Positions 1 to 9,733 of a stretch of 64,000 nt of DNA are shown here, piece after piece; position 1 is the stretch's first letter; each line of letters opens with the position of its first letter. The notes under the pieces were generated by a model that saw only the letters and a list, made by a program, of their open reading frames with translations, searched no databases and was not told the origin of the DNA. Both the position numbers and the translations under genes were made by a program. This DNA is from Tridacna crocea (Eukaryota; Mollusca; Bivalvia; Cardiida; Cardiidae): NCBI GenBank assembly GCA_943736015.1, contig OX031058.1:24081001-24145000 (forward strand). The letters run 5' to 3'.

Positions 1-39
1 CCACAAAATGAATGTTTTCGAAGTTGTACTTGAATCATC

Positions 40-298
40 CCCTTTGTCTGTGTATCTGTCTGTGTGTCTGTCCATCTGTGTACAAAATACCAGTAATTTT
101 GTGTCCCAAACTCCTCCTACAGTTTTCCTTCAACTGTATTGAAACTTTGCACATATATTAATCATAATTATTTCAAAGATTTGCAAGATGCACTTTTCAA
201 GTGTCAACTCTTCCTAGTTTGAGAATTATCTTCCCTTGAATTTGACACCTTTTTTTCTGTCAAAGGGCTGGCAGGGGTATTAAGTCACATTAAGTCAC
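40..298 (+). mobile_element. CTCCTCCTACAG repeat fragment
   Basis: TCTGTC-rich head (48-80) and AACTCCTCCTACAGTTTTC, a phrase shared with the element at 22.08 kb, then an end GGCAGGGGTATTAAGTCAC. That end recurs inverted at 54.25 kb. Likely another Helentron-like fragment; cut by the window edge. Confidence 0.45.
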
Positions 299-324
299 AG
301 CTCTAGTTCAACATGCTGAAATAA

Positions 325-535
325 AAAGGAAATGCAGACAACAAATGAAATGTAGTTCAAGCAATGAAATTTGTCTCTGACAGTCAAAAACATATTGGGA
401 ATGTAGTTCAAAAATAGGTTAAGTGTTTGATAGAAAACATTATTTGTTGGAAAAGGAGAAAATGCTAGTTCCCAATATTTTCTCATTTCCACATTATTTT
501 CAAAATACATTTTCCTGGAGGTAATTAAGGGTTAA
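325..535 (+). mobile_element. TTAA-hairpin MITE, decayed
   Basis: Hairpin at 436-510 (GAAAACATTATTTG..CATTATTTTC) and right end GGGTTAA; left half poorly kept. Confidence 0.5.
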
Positions 536-766
536 TGAACTTTTCTTTCCATCTTTGTAGCGTAAATATGGAAGGGAGGTGCAAAACGCAGAAACTAGTT
601 TACCTCGTTGGAGAAGAGAGAAATCAAAAACCATAATATGTTTCAGGAAGAAGTTGTGCAGTATTTAAAGAAAAAGCTGGGCAAGAGTCTTCCACCATGC
701 ACACTCAGTGATTTTTTTCAAAAAACAAAGAGAAATGGACCAGTGGTTTGGAAGATTACAGGGTTC

Positions 767-1020
767 AGACTAGCACACCAAAACACATGAACCTGGATGA
801 GAGCCTTTATCTTTGGTACTCAGACTTAAGTTAAAGAAATAGTGTTGTAAGTGGTAATATGCTTGTCAAAAAGGCGAAGAAACTTGGCTGTGAGCTGGGG
901 ATTCAGGATTTATCTTATTCAAATGGATGGCCGACCAGATTTAAGAAATGCCATAGTATTACAGCATGCAAACCTAAATGTAAGAATGTTTTTCAAGTCC
1001 AACCCAAGCTTTTACTGGTT
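767..1020 (+). pseudogene. Tc5/CENP-B-type transposase fragment, copy A
   Basis: Codes for MNLDESLYLWYSDLS, then VVSGNMLVKKAKKL and SNGWPTRFKKCHSI: the CENP-B/HTH_Tnp_Tc5 DNA-binding domain of pogo/Tigger-like transposases, with one in-frame stop after DLS. The segment 608-766 may be the preceding helix-turn-helix but is not convincing. No DDE core is present. A diverged copy lies at 20124. Confidence 0.7.
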
Positions 1021-1061
1021 TTAATTCTTTATCTCGACCAAATTCCTGTTGACTTTTTTTT

Positions 1062-1189
1062 CACCAGTAATTTCTCCTTTTCTCACACTGTTTTGTACTC
1101 TTTACAAAACAAATTTCAAATTTTTAGTCACCTTTATTTTGTCATCTGCAAATGCTTTTGATTTCGACAAACCTAAAATATTGTCGTTT
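1062..1189 (-). mobile_element. TTAA-hairpin MITE fragment in copy A
   Basis: Right half only (CATCTGCAAATGCTTTTGAT, TTGTCGTTT). Not at the TTAA site used in copy B, so an independent event. Confidence 0.6.
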
Positions 1190-1230
1190 AGCATTTTCTC
1201 CTATTTCAACCAAAATCCTGTTGATTTTTA

Positions 1231-1708
1231 GATCCACTGGCCAAAGGCCAGCGAGCTATTATCATGGCGTTGTGTCCGTCGTGCGTCCGTCCGTCCGTCC
1301 GTTTGTCCGTCTGTCCGTAAACCTTTTCTTTAAAAAACTTCTCCTCAGAAACTATTAATTGGATTTTTACCAAATTTCACAGGAATGTTCCTTAGGTGGC
1401 CTTCTTTCAAATTTCTTCAAATAATTATTGTGTTCCATGAAAAATTCTGGTTGCCATGGCAACCAAAGTTAAAAACCTTTAAAAATCTTCTCCTCCGAAA
1501 CCGCTAATTGGATAGCATTATTATTTTGCAGGAATGTTCCTTAGGTATAGGTCTACAGAATTCCTTAAAAGAAAAAGGATCCGTAAAAAACATGGCTTTT
1601 ATGGGAAACTCATTTTCCTTTTATGGTATAAAGTACAATCTTTGAAAAATTTCTTCTCTCAAACTATTTGTTGGATTTCATTGTTGTATTGCAGGTTAGT
1701 CCTATGGT
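1231..1708 (+). mobile_element. Helentron/'pearl'-like element, 5' part
   Basis: GGCCAAAGGCC hairpin, CCGT microsatellite at 1280-1318, then about three tandem units starting near 1333, 1482 and 1644, each with CTTCTC..AAAC and GGAATGTTCCTTAGG or similar words. TGGTTGCCATGGCAACC (1450) also occurs at 16955 in the other element. The 3' end is missing; a MITE begins at 1711. Confidence 0.65.
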
Positions 1709-1710
1709 GG

Positions 1711-1932
1711 TAAGTCTTTACCATACAATCCTGACTTTTAATGTCCCTAAAGAAGAAGTCTTTGGAAAACACTCTTGGAAAAGGAGAAAATGCTGGTAAT
1801 CAGCATTTTCTCCTTTTCTCTCAGTGTTTTCATCAAAGAGAGAAATAATCATTTCATCAATGTTTAATTTGTTGTCTGCAAATGCTTTTAGTTTGGTCAC
1901 ATCCCAAATTGTGTCATTTGGTAAAGAGTTAA
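1711..1932 (-). mobile_element. TTAA-hairpin MITE
   Basis: Full length: left end TAAGTCTTTACC, hairpin near 1795, right end GGTAAAGAGTTAA. Confidence 0.7.
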
Positions 1933-2643
1933 AGATGGTTGCTTTACATAATCTAGTAATCCTTTCATATAAAACAAGAGTACCTCTGCACTTTTATTAG
2001 CTCTTGGGTAAAGGTTTGTTGACCTACTGGTGACCTTATACAAAGAGGGACAGGGCTTTACTGTTGTGATCAGGCATTTTGTTATCCAATCAAACTGATC
2101 CTGCAGCTTCAATAAAACAATTGCCACAATGCATGTTTTTTTTCTGTATTTTGATGTTTCCCCACCCAAAATGGTTTATAACAAGACCCTCTTTAACTAT
2201 AACCAGAAGACAAAATTTTTATAACTGGTCATAATATTGAAAGATGTTGCAGACAACATAATAAATCTTCAAATTAGTAAAACTTTTATCAAAAAGGGTA
2301 GATATTATTGTGTAAAACTAAGAAAATGTAGGTTACTAGTATTTTCTTTTTTTCTCACAATGTTTTTCATAGCTTTTTTTCTTCAGTGACCTAAAATGCA
2401 GGAATGAATGGTAATTGTTAAAAACTTCTCTTCACCGTTACAGAAAAATCAGGCCTGTGGAGCAATACAGGCGCTCAAGCACCTCTAGTTTACAAGATGA
2501 CAACCTTTTAGACTCAAACCAAAAGCATTTACAGACAAAGGTGAAAAAACATTGCAGGAGAAAGAGAAATGCTGTATATTTGCATTTTCTCCTTTGTTCA
2601 GTCTTTTTTTGTAGTTCTGTTTTTCTAGGGGATTAGCTCACAT
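1933..2643. other. No gene seen; MITE hairpin remnant and duplicated tract
   Basis: 2311-2375 is a worn MITE hairpin. 2486-2643 belongs to the duplicated block (matches 20655-20802). The rest shows nothing recognisable. Confidence 0.4.
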
Positions 2644-2891
2644 GGGCAGCTCAGTGGTCAGCAAACTTGTGACCTGACTGTGGTGAGTTTGATACCCACT
2701 GAGGCAAACTTTCTTTCCTGCCTCTTATGGCTGATGCATGTGAGAATGTATCGAGTGATCCTGAAAAAAAGTTATGTCAGTACAGGTGTGAGAAAGCCAG
2801 GAAATACATGCATAGGAGCACTGACTGCTATGATATGACCTCAGCTGTTAAAATGGCACTTAAATCCAATTCAATCAATCAATCAATCAGT
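2644..2891 (+). mobile_element. tRNA-derived SINE (family 1)
   Basis: Box A-like GGCAGCTCAGTGGTCAG, box B-like GGTGAGTTTGATACCC, body with TTTCTTTCCTGCC and GAGAAAGCCAGGAAA, 3' domain GATATGACCTCAGCTGTTAA and an (AATC)n tail. Same family at 20803 and 60556. Part of the duplicated block. Confidence 0.75.
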
Positions 2892-2904
2892 CATGAGAAT
2901 TCGA

Positions 2905-3055
2905 GGTATAAGGCTTTTGAAAAGATTATGGGAAAAGAGGAAAATGTAGATGCCCTACATGTTGTTTTTCCCCCAAGTTTTTTTTTAACAACTCAAAACA
3001 GTAACCATCCCTTGACCTATATTTGTCAGTTGCAAATTCTTTCAGTATTGTTTGT
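2905..3055 (-). mobile_element. TTAA-hairpin MITE, worn fragment
   Basis: AAGGCTTTTGAAAAGATTATG, hairpin GTAGATGCCCTACAT, and TTGCAAATTCTTTCAG remain. Confidence 0.4.
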
Positions 3056-3112
3056 TAAAGTATTAGCTTCAGGTACAGGAAATAGTGAGAATGTAAACAC
3101 TGATTTAAATTT

Positions 3113-3334
3113 TTAAATCTTCACCAAACTGCATAATTTTATACTTGTCCAAGTTGAAAGCTTTTGCAGACAAGAAAATAAATGTAACTCAAAAATTGAA
3201 ATTTGTTTTCAGCAAACATTGTGGGAAAAAGAGAAAATGCTGGTTATCAGCATTTTCTTCTTTTCCCATAATGTTTTCAAACTGCTCCTTTCATAGGGTT
3301 TGTTAACAGTTGGGATTTTGTGGTAAAGGTTTAA
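3113..3334 (+). mobile_element. TTAA-hairpin MITE
   Basis: TTAA at both ends (3113, 3331), AAGTTGAAAGCTTTTGCAGAC on the left, hairpin around TGCTGGTTATCAGCA. Confidence 0.72.
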
Positions 3335-3380
3335 ACAGGAATATGAGTTTACTGACTTCACTTTGTTTTGATGATAATTC

Positions 3381-3600
3381 TTAACCCTTTACCGTACAAT
3401 CCATGGTTTTTATGACCCTGAGGGAGAAGCCTTTTGAAAACATTGTTGGAAAAGGAGAAAATGCTGATAACCAGCATTGTCTCCTTTTCCCAAGATATTT
3501 TCTACCCTGCTGGAAACAGATTTTAAATTTCTAGTTATTGTCGTCTGCAAGTGCTTTCAATTTGGACCAGTCTAAAAATTTTGTCGTTGGTACAGAGTTC
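3381..3600 (-). mobile_element. TTAA-hairpin MITE
   Basis: TTAACCCTTTACC start, hairpin around TGCTGATAACCAGCA, right end decayed (GGTACAGAGTTC). Confidence 0.72.
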
Positions 3601-3723
3601 AGCAATTACACTCAGAATATTGTTGTAAAATACATGCATATATAATATTTATGCACAGAACTGCATTGTGAAATAAATAAGGTTTATTTGATGAATTTCT
3701 ATCTTTTTATCTTGTCATTCCTT

Positions 3724-4098
3724 TTACCCCATTCAACACAATCCTGAGTTTTAACAACCCCAAGTAGAGAAGGCTTTTGAAAACACTGTAGGCTTTCTAA
3801 AACATTGTAGGAAAAGAAAAAAAATTGTTGGTAACTAGACGGGATGTCTTTGAAGAAAAAGAAGGCTTTTTAACCCTTTACAACCCAATAATGACTTTTA
3901 GCACGCTTGAGGAAGAAGCCTTTTGAAAGCACTGTGGGAAAAGGAGAAAATATTGGCAACCAGTATTTTCTCTTTTTCCCACAGTGTGTTCTACCCTATC
4001 AGGACCAAATTTCATTATTCGAGTCACATTTAAATTGTTGTCTGCAAATACTTTCAAGTTGGGCAAGGTCTAAACTTTGCCGTCTGGTAAAGAGTTGA
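3724..4098 (-). mobile_element. TTAA-hairpin MITE pair
   Basis: 3724-3868 is a broken copy. 3870-4098 is full length (TTAACCCTTTACAAC to GGTAAAGAGTTGA), hairpin around ATTGGCAACCAGTAT. Confidence 0.68.
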
Positions 4099-4104
4099 AA
4101 TATT

Positions 4105-4288
4105 GGAGGTTTTTGGAAACATTGTGGGAAAAGAAGAAAATGCTGGTGACTAGAAGAGAAGTCTTTCAGAGAAAGAGATGGCTTTTGAAAACATTGTTGG
4201 AAAAGAAGAAAATGCTTGTGACCAGAAAAGGAGAATTCTTCTGAGAAAAAGACAGCTTTTGAAAACATTGTGGGAAAAGATGGAAATG
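4105..4288 (-). repeat. Tandem half-hairpins of the TTAA MITE
   Basis: Three head-to-tail left arms (4113, 4178, 4258), each GAAAACATTGTGGGAAAAGA or close, about 65-80 bases apart, with no complementary right arms. The last one runs into a SINE. Confidence 0.6.
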
Positions 4289-4425
4289 CTCTGTAGCTCA
4301 GCTGGTAACAACACTTTGAGCAAGCATGTTGCTGGTACAAAATTCCAGCTTGCCAATTTCTCTCAGAGAATTTATGATAGTCACTGCAACAGGATACATT
4401 CCTATCTTGCTTCTGAATAACCTGT
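4289..4425 (+). mobile_element. tRNA-derived SINE (family 3), decayed
   Basis: Box A TAGCTCAGCTGGTAAC, degenerate box B (GCTGGTACAAAATTCC), then TGCCAATTTCTCTCAG and GATAGTCACTGCAACAGGA as in the copy at 60.2 kb. Confidence 0.55.
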
Positions 4426-4575
4426 GTATGATGCCCTAGATGGTTATGTGGGAAAGCAGCCAATGACTTAGGAACACCACAGTGAGAAGTGCTGGAAAAG
4501 AAATGCTGGGAGAGCATGTATAGGTGAAGTGGTTGCAGCTGTGATATCATTGAAAATATTTGAATAGTATCAATT

Positions 4576-4784
4576 CTTAGGCTGTTAAGTGCAACTCAAG
4601 GACCTTTTGCAGACAGTGTTGATCAAGATCAGATTGCACAGAACATGTAGTCTGATCTTTGATCTACACTGTCCAATAACAGCATGTCTAATCCTGAAAA
4701 GAATACCTTTGAAATAGCCAAAGTTTGGTTTTTACTATCAGTTTGAATTTTTCATCTCAGTTACTTAGTAGGATAAGGGTTGAA
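4576..4784. mobile_element. GATCAGAC palindrome element
   Basis: Core pair AGATCAGATTGCACA / TGTAGTCTGATCTTTGATC inside GGCTGTTAAGTGC at the left and GGATAAGGGTTGA at the right. One of the longer copies of the family. Confidence 0.6.
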
Positions 4785-4889
4785 ATTTAAACGAACAAAT
4801 CGACTAGAACTATAAAAGTTCTGTACTATTTAGTATTAATAACATTTACAGATAGTGTTTGATCAAAAGTTTCTCAAAAGAAGGACTTT

Positions 4890-5022
4890 GCGAAGGATAT
4901 GAAATTATTGTGGCAAAAGGAAAATGGTATGCAACCAGAAGTTTTCCTCAAGATTCTCATTATGTTTTCCAAAAGCCTAAACAGTGTCCCTAAGTATCGG
5001 AACTGTCTTGTAAAGGGTTAAA
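4890..5022 (+). mobile_element. TTAA-hairpin MITE, decayed
   Basis: ATTATTGTGGCAAAAGGA, CATTATGTTTTCCAAAAG and right end GTAAAGGGTTAA survive. Confidence 0.5.
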
Positions 5023-5830
5023 TTGCACAATAAACTTATTTGATTAAAATATTTAAGAAAGAGTCATATACAAGCATACTGTTTGACAAAACTTTTCATT
5101 GATTTAAATAAGCAACAGTGTAGTCTACATAATTATGTGCAAATATGATTTTTCTTGATTCATATAATTATGACGAAAAAAATAGATAAATAGCCATTTT
5201 TCTCAATTAGATACAGTTTAATCACAATATCAAATTACATTATGATGTCCATAGACTCGTACTGCAAAACCATCGCAGCTGGGATTTTAAAAGAAAAATA
5301 TGGTCTAGGGGAGAAAACTCGTACTGTCTAAGAGTAAGAGTAAAGCAAGAGTAGTCTCCCTTATAATGATCCGCCCTTCATCATTTCTCCTAGACGCTTG
5401 ACGGATCAAAGTACTAAACACAATACTAGGAAAAAGGTGACGTGCATGTAACGTTTTTAATCTGTTTTTAATGAAGATTTCAATTAATTTTAACAAAAGA
5501 GTGTCATTGATATTGATTTTAATACAAAACACTAGAATCTAAGTTTTAAATAAGATTATTTCCTGCTTTTTCTACTTGAAATCCGAATGGAATCACCGAG
5601 AAAGGTTTTAATCTTTGAAAATCGCCATTTGCAAAGGTATGAGGTTTGTGGGCGGCATAGTTTAAAATGACCCTTCACTGAATGTACGATCTGATTTCGA
5701 GTCTACACAGTTTACTTGTTTCCTAAACCTTTCATTGCAAAATAAATACGGATTCAAATTCCAGCGGACGGCTATAAATACAACCTGTTGAAACTCACAA
5801 AGATTTTGTTTGTAAAGGTTTGACTGAACC
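5023..5830. other. No gene or repeat recognised
   Basis: AT-rich, no convincing exon on either strand; open frames here are short and unlike proteins. Confidence 0.4.
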
Positions 5831-5831
5831 A

Positions 5832-5937
5832 GCGGATGACAAAGATCAAAGATCAGACTGAACGTTCTGTGCAGTCTGATCTTGATTTATGCCGTCCGCA
5901 AAAGTCTCTGCTTTCGCCTATGGCGCCGAAAGGGTTA
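5832..5937. mobile_element. GATCAGAC palindrome element
   Basis: AGATCAGACTGAACG / TCTGTGCAGTCTGATCTTGAT and outer GGATGACA / GCCGTCCGC; ends AGGGTTAA. Confidence 0.6.
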
Positions 5938-6074
5938 AGCCTATTTGGAGAGAGTTGAAAATTTTATCAGATAGATATAGTTCCGGCACACTGTTCAAAT
6001 CGTCAAGGTTCGATGTCTTAAGGCGCGTAAAAATGAAAACTTCAAAGTGCCATATACAGTAAAAGTTGCCTTTA

Positions 6075-6142
6075 CAGTCTGTGTAGATCATGATCAGACT
6101 GCACAGAACGTGCAGTCTGATCTTTGATCTACACCGTCCACT
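6075..6142. mobile_element. GATCAGAC palindrome core
   Basis: GATCAGACTGCACAG and its inverse CGTGCAGTCTGATC with outer GTGTAGATCA / TGATCTACAC: a near-perfect hairpin. Confidence 0.6.
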
Positions 6143-7832
6143 TTCCTCAGACTTTCTGTACAATTTTATGCGACTTTAAACTTTAATTTATATTTATTTG
6201 TTTGGATAGCCTTTTTTAGACTGAAGTTATCTCTCGTTTATTTGGCGCTCGATGGGTTTGTAACGGCAGCGGTTTGATATCCATTGGGATTAATTTTACT
6301 GACTAAACATTATCTTCCTACCGTGATAAGCCAACTTATATTTTGAATTTGAGCTATAAAATGACCTTCCATATTTAGCGATATATGTCGATATCGTCAT
6401 TGAATGAAAACATAGTTTTGTTTGTAAGTTTGCGTTAAGTTATCGTAGTGGTTATCATTAACTCATTAATTTCATTTACTGAACATCTATTACCTCAATG
6501 ATATCTGTTACAAAATATTGCATTTTTATTGTAGCGCGATCTTACATTGAATTCCAAATTCAAATATTGGCGGTTATAATTAACATGAAATAAACCGGAG
6601 ACTACCTGCCGCCTGTTAAGAAAAATAATAAGTTTGACCTTTTTTTTGTGGCATGTCGTTTTTAGAACGGTTAAAATTAACAATTTGACCTTATGAACTG
6701 ATTGAAATTCGTTACACCTAGATAAAAAATTTTCGTTCGTCAACCGGATCGACCCTACAGACGTAACCGTGTTTATTCGTCCTCGGTTTTATGCTTGCTC
6801 TTGGCTGGCATTTTTTGTAAGGTGCACAGGCATATAATGACCAGTGACAGGAAGAGGCGGTTCCATGTCCCGCCTTCTGCACAAACTATGCGCATACTTT
6901 AGCCGCAGTAATTAAGCACCTCCGAAAGTAGCCAAAGCGAGGTTTTGGGCGGAGTTTTTTTTTTTGTAGGCGTACCATTCAATGGTATGCACGTACTCAC
7001 GACGTGAAGCAGTTTGAAATAAGCCCTTTCCTCTTCAATAAGGGAGGCAACTGTAGCATTACTAATTACAAAATTTTGTACGAGTTGTTTCCCTTTGACC
7101 ATTAGTCGTTCATCAGTCTCTTGCAAGACCCTTGTATTTCGAATGAATATCAGCCCGGAACGAAAAGCCAAGCAAAATTGCAGATAAAATTGACGAAAAT
7201 AAGCGACAGTAGCAACAAATTTGACAAATTGAGGAGAAAAAGCAATGTAAATTGGTGTTACAAACAATAAAGTATGCGAAAGGAACAAACCGGAAATAGC
7301 AAATAATTAAGCGTGGTAGAGAAGACATGACAATATTTCCTTGATTTCTTTACGATTCTACGTGTGCCAAGGGCTGTAAGTCGCATGTTTCTTTGTTTTT
7401 TTTTTCAAGTAAACACGTGTATATCTTTGCATATGAACTATATCAAAGACAATGAAACAGTAAACATGAACGAGAATTATCTGTACAGTATCCGGATTGT
7501 AGATATATTCGGATAAAAGTTTGAATTGTGAGAAAAATTTGAAATTTGTTCAATACACCGATCGACAGATTAGCTCTGTGCATGCGCAAATCACAAAGTT
7601 ACGCTAGAGTTACCTTCCATGAATTGCGAGTAAATTTTGGCGAGTAACTCATTGATGGCGTTGACGTGTTGCGTAAAAAACTGCTCTAATGGCGCATATT
7701 GGCTAAATAAGTGGAAGGCACAGCTCTGTGATGTCTGTGGATGTCTTCACAAAGAAAAGATGTGCAAATGTTCTCCACCATTTAGGTAAATAATGTTTAA
7801 TATAATGGTTTGTCGCATATTTATGGAATGAC
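6143..7832. other. No gene recognised
   Basis: 1.7 kb without a supported exon or known repeat. The longest open frame (6899-7288, -) has no domain pattern and includes a poly-T tract. It lacks the MITEs that crowd its flanks. Confidence 0.4.
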
Positions 7833-8359
7833 AGACAACTCGCCCCAAAGACAATTCGCCCCAAGACAACTCGCCCCACAAAAAACTCGCCCTAAGACAA
7901 CTCGCCCCAAATGTAGAAGACAAGTCGCCCCAAATTAAGGGACAACTCGCCCACATAGAATACAAATATGATTTATCAAAACTATTTTTAATTCCTTTAA
8001 ACTGATGTGCAATTAATAAAAACAATCTCTGCAACTTCTTACTGGTCGTAAGACAGTCCCTTTTTTTCCTCTCTCCTATACTTTATGAACTCGATAAATG
8101 TATGGCCTCATTTTTTTCCCGTTCTTTTTTTGCATTTACGTCTTGGTTTCTGTAAAAGGAACAGACTGAATGAACGTATTATATTGTATTGTCTGTTGAA
8201 AGGTGTTAAGTCACGCTTGGTATGACATGATTATGAATTTGACACCTGATTTGGCGACAATAATTTTCATTAAAGGATTAACATATGTAGCGTGGGTGCA
8301 TCAAAGTAATTTCTTATTAATTATGTCACACTTTTGAAGCAACTTTTTGGAATTACCTA

Positions 8360-8430
8360 ATGAACCCTTTACCTAATAACAAAGTTTTAAACTTGTCCAA
8401 ATTCAAAGCACTTGCAGACGACACATTCCA
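8360..8430 (+). mobile_element. TTAA-hairpin MITE, left-end fragment
   Basis: CCCTTTACCTAATAAC and TTGCAGACGACA only. Confidence 0.5.
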
Positions 8431-8502
8431 TGTTATTAAAAAAAATTAATTCTGCAGTTTCAAAATTATTATTCTTTTTTATTGAAAACTGGTCCTTACT
8501 GG

Positions 8503-8595
8503 ACTATGTAGATGAAAGATTAGACTGCACTTTCTGTGCAGTCTGATTTTAATGTACATTGTCTGTAAACGATCAGTTGGTCGCGCTTAGCACCG
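8503..8595. mobile_element. GATCAGAC palindrome core
   Basis: AGATTAGACTGCAC / GTGCAGTCTGATTT hairpin followed by GATCAGTTGGTCGCGCTTAG, the usual right flank. Inside the 7.8-9.2 kb element. Confidence 0.55.
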
Positions 8596-8712
8596 TTGGT
8601 AAACTGGCATTTTTGTAATAAAAAGAATAAAAATCAAAACACTTGTGTAAAGTGCTTTCATTTTGACACATAATTATATTCTATAAAGAAATCTATCTAT
8701 CTCTCTATTTGC

Positions 8713-8854
8713 TCATCAGCATTTTCTCCTTTTCTCACACTGTTTTCAACTCTTCCAAAGTCAAATTTTCGCTTTTGTGTCATGCTTATTTTGTCATCTG
8801 CAAATGCTTTCAATTTGGACCAGACTAAGATTTTGTCGTTTGGCAAAGAGTTAA
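8713..8854 (-). mobile_element. TTAA-hairpin MITE, right half
   Basis: From the hairpin middle (CAGCATTTTCTCC) to TTTGGCAAAGAGTTAA. Confidence 0.6.
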
Positions 8855-9499
8855 ATCATTTGTACATTTATCAATTCAAATTCATAAAAAAGAATTTAAT
8901 CGTCTGTATATATATAGGCAATTTATTACAAATATATATATATGTTTGTTAAAAATAATAATCATAAGTTTTACACCTTTATCCTTTATCTTATATACAT
9001 ACCGGAAAATATAACAAAAGCGGGGCAAGTTGTCTTCGATGTGGGGCGAGATGTCTTTGATGTGGGGCGACTTGTCCCTTAATTTTGGGCGAGTTGTCTT
9101 CTGAAGGTGGGGCGAGTTGTCTTGGGGCGAGATTTTTGTGGGGCGAGTTGTCTTGGGGCGAGTTGTCTTTGGGGCGAGTTGTCCTGCACCCATATTTATG
9201 TTCCCCCACCCCCTCGTCAAACGGGTAAAGATGTCGGACTTAGTATCGATCTGGGCCTGCATATATTCACCATTGAGATTCAAAACTATCAACATTTATT
9301 GGATGAAAGAGGTTTTGGTAAATACTTGAAAACTGAGCCACTAAGATTTTATTTGAATAGACGTAGGAAAGCATATATCCATAGATGGGTTCAGATGTTT
9401 CGGTAACAGACGAGTTCGGTAACATAGACTGATAGAGTAAATCCATATTGGATGAAAAGATATTTTTGGTGACCCTCTAACCTGTAAAATATACTTTCA

Positions 9500-9712
9500 T
9501 TAATTCTTCATCACACAATTCTCACTTTTTATGACACTTTGCAAGAAGCCCATTGAAAACATTGTGGGAAAAGGAGAAAAAGGAGAAAATGTTCTTTCTC
9601 ACAGTTTTTTACTCTTCCACAAATTTCAAATTTTCAACCACATTTATTTTTTCATCTGCAAATGCTTTGAATTTGGACTTGTCTAAAATTTTGTTGTTTG
9701 GCAAATATTTAA
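9500..9712 (-). mobile_element. TTAA-hairpin MITE
   Basis: TTAA at both ends; hairpin shortened, with GGAGAAAAAGGAGAAAA duplicated. It ends 20 bases before the THAP remnant, where the missing first exon would be. Confidence 0.68.
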
Positions 9713-9733
9713 TTAATACTAAACCATTTCAGA

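Larger units (their letters stand above)
7833..9188. mobile_element. 1.36 kb element with phrase-repeat inverted ends
   Basis: The left end (7833-7956) is about seven degenerate copies of GACAACTCGCCCCA; the right end (9021-9188) is the inverted set, and the order of variant units matches from the outside in (including CACAAAAA and the AAATTAAGGGAC unit). Between them are no genes, only a GATCAGAC palindrome and two MITE fragments. Reads as a non-autonomous DNA transposon with long, internally repetitive inverted ends; superfamily unknown. Confidence 0.72.

Noticed and set aside
4178-4420. 80-codon plus-strand open frame over 4.2-4.4 kb
   Set aside because: Translation of MITE arms and a SINE.
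9107-9406. Open frames over the ACTCGCCCC arrays at 7.8 and 9.1 kb
   Set aside because: Tandem phrase repeats keep several frames open on both strands; peptides are repeats of the DNA word.
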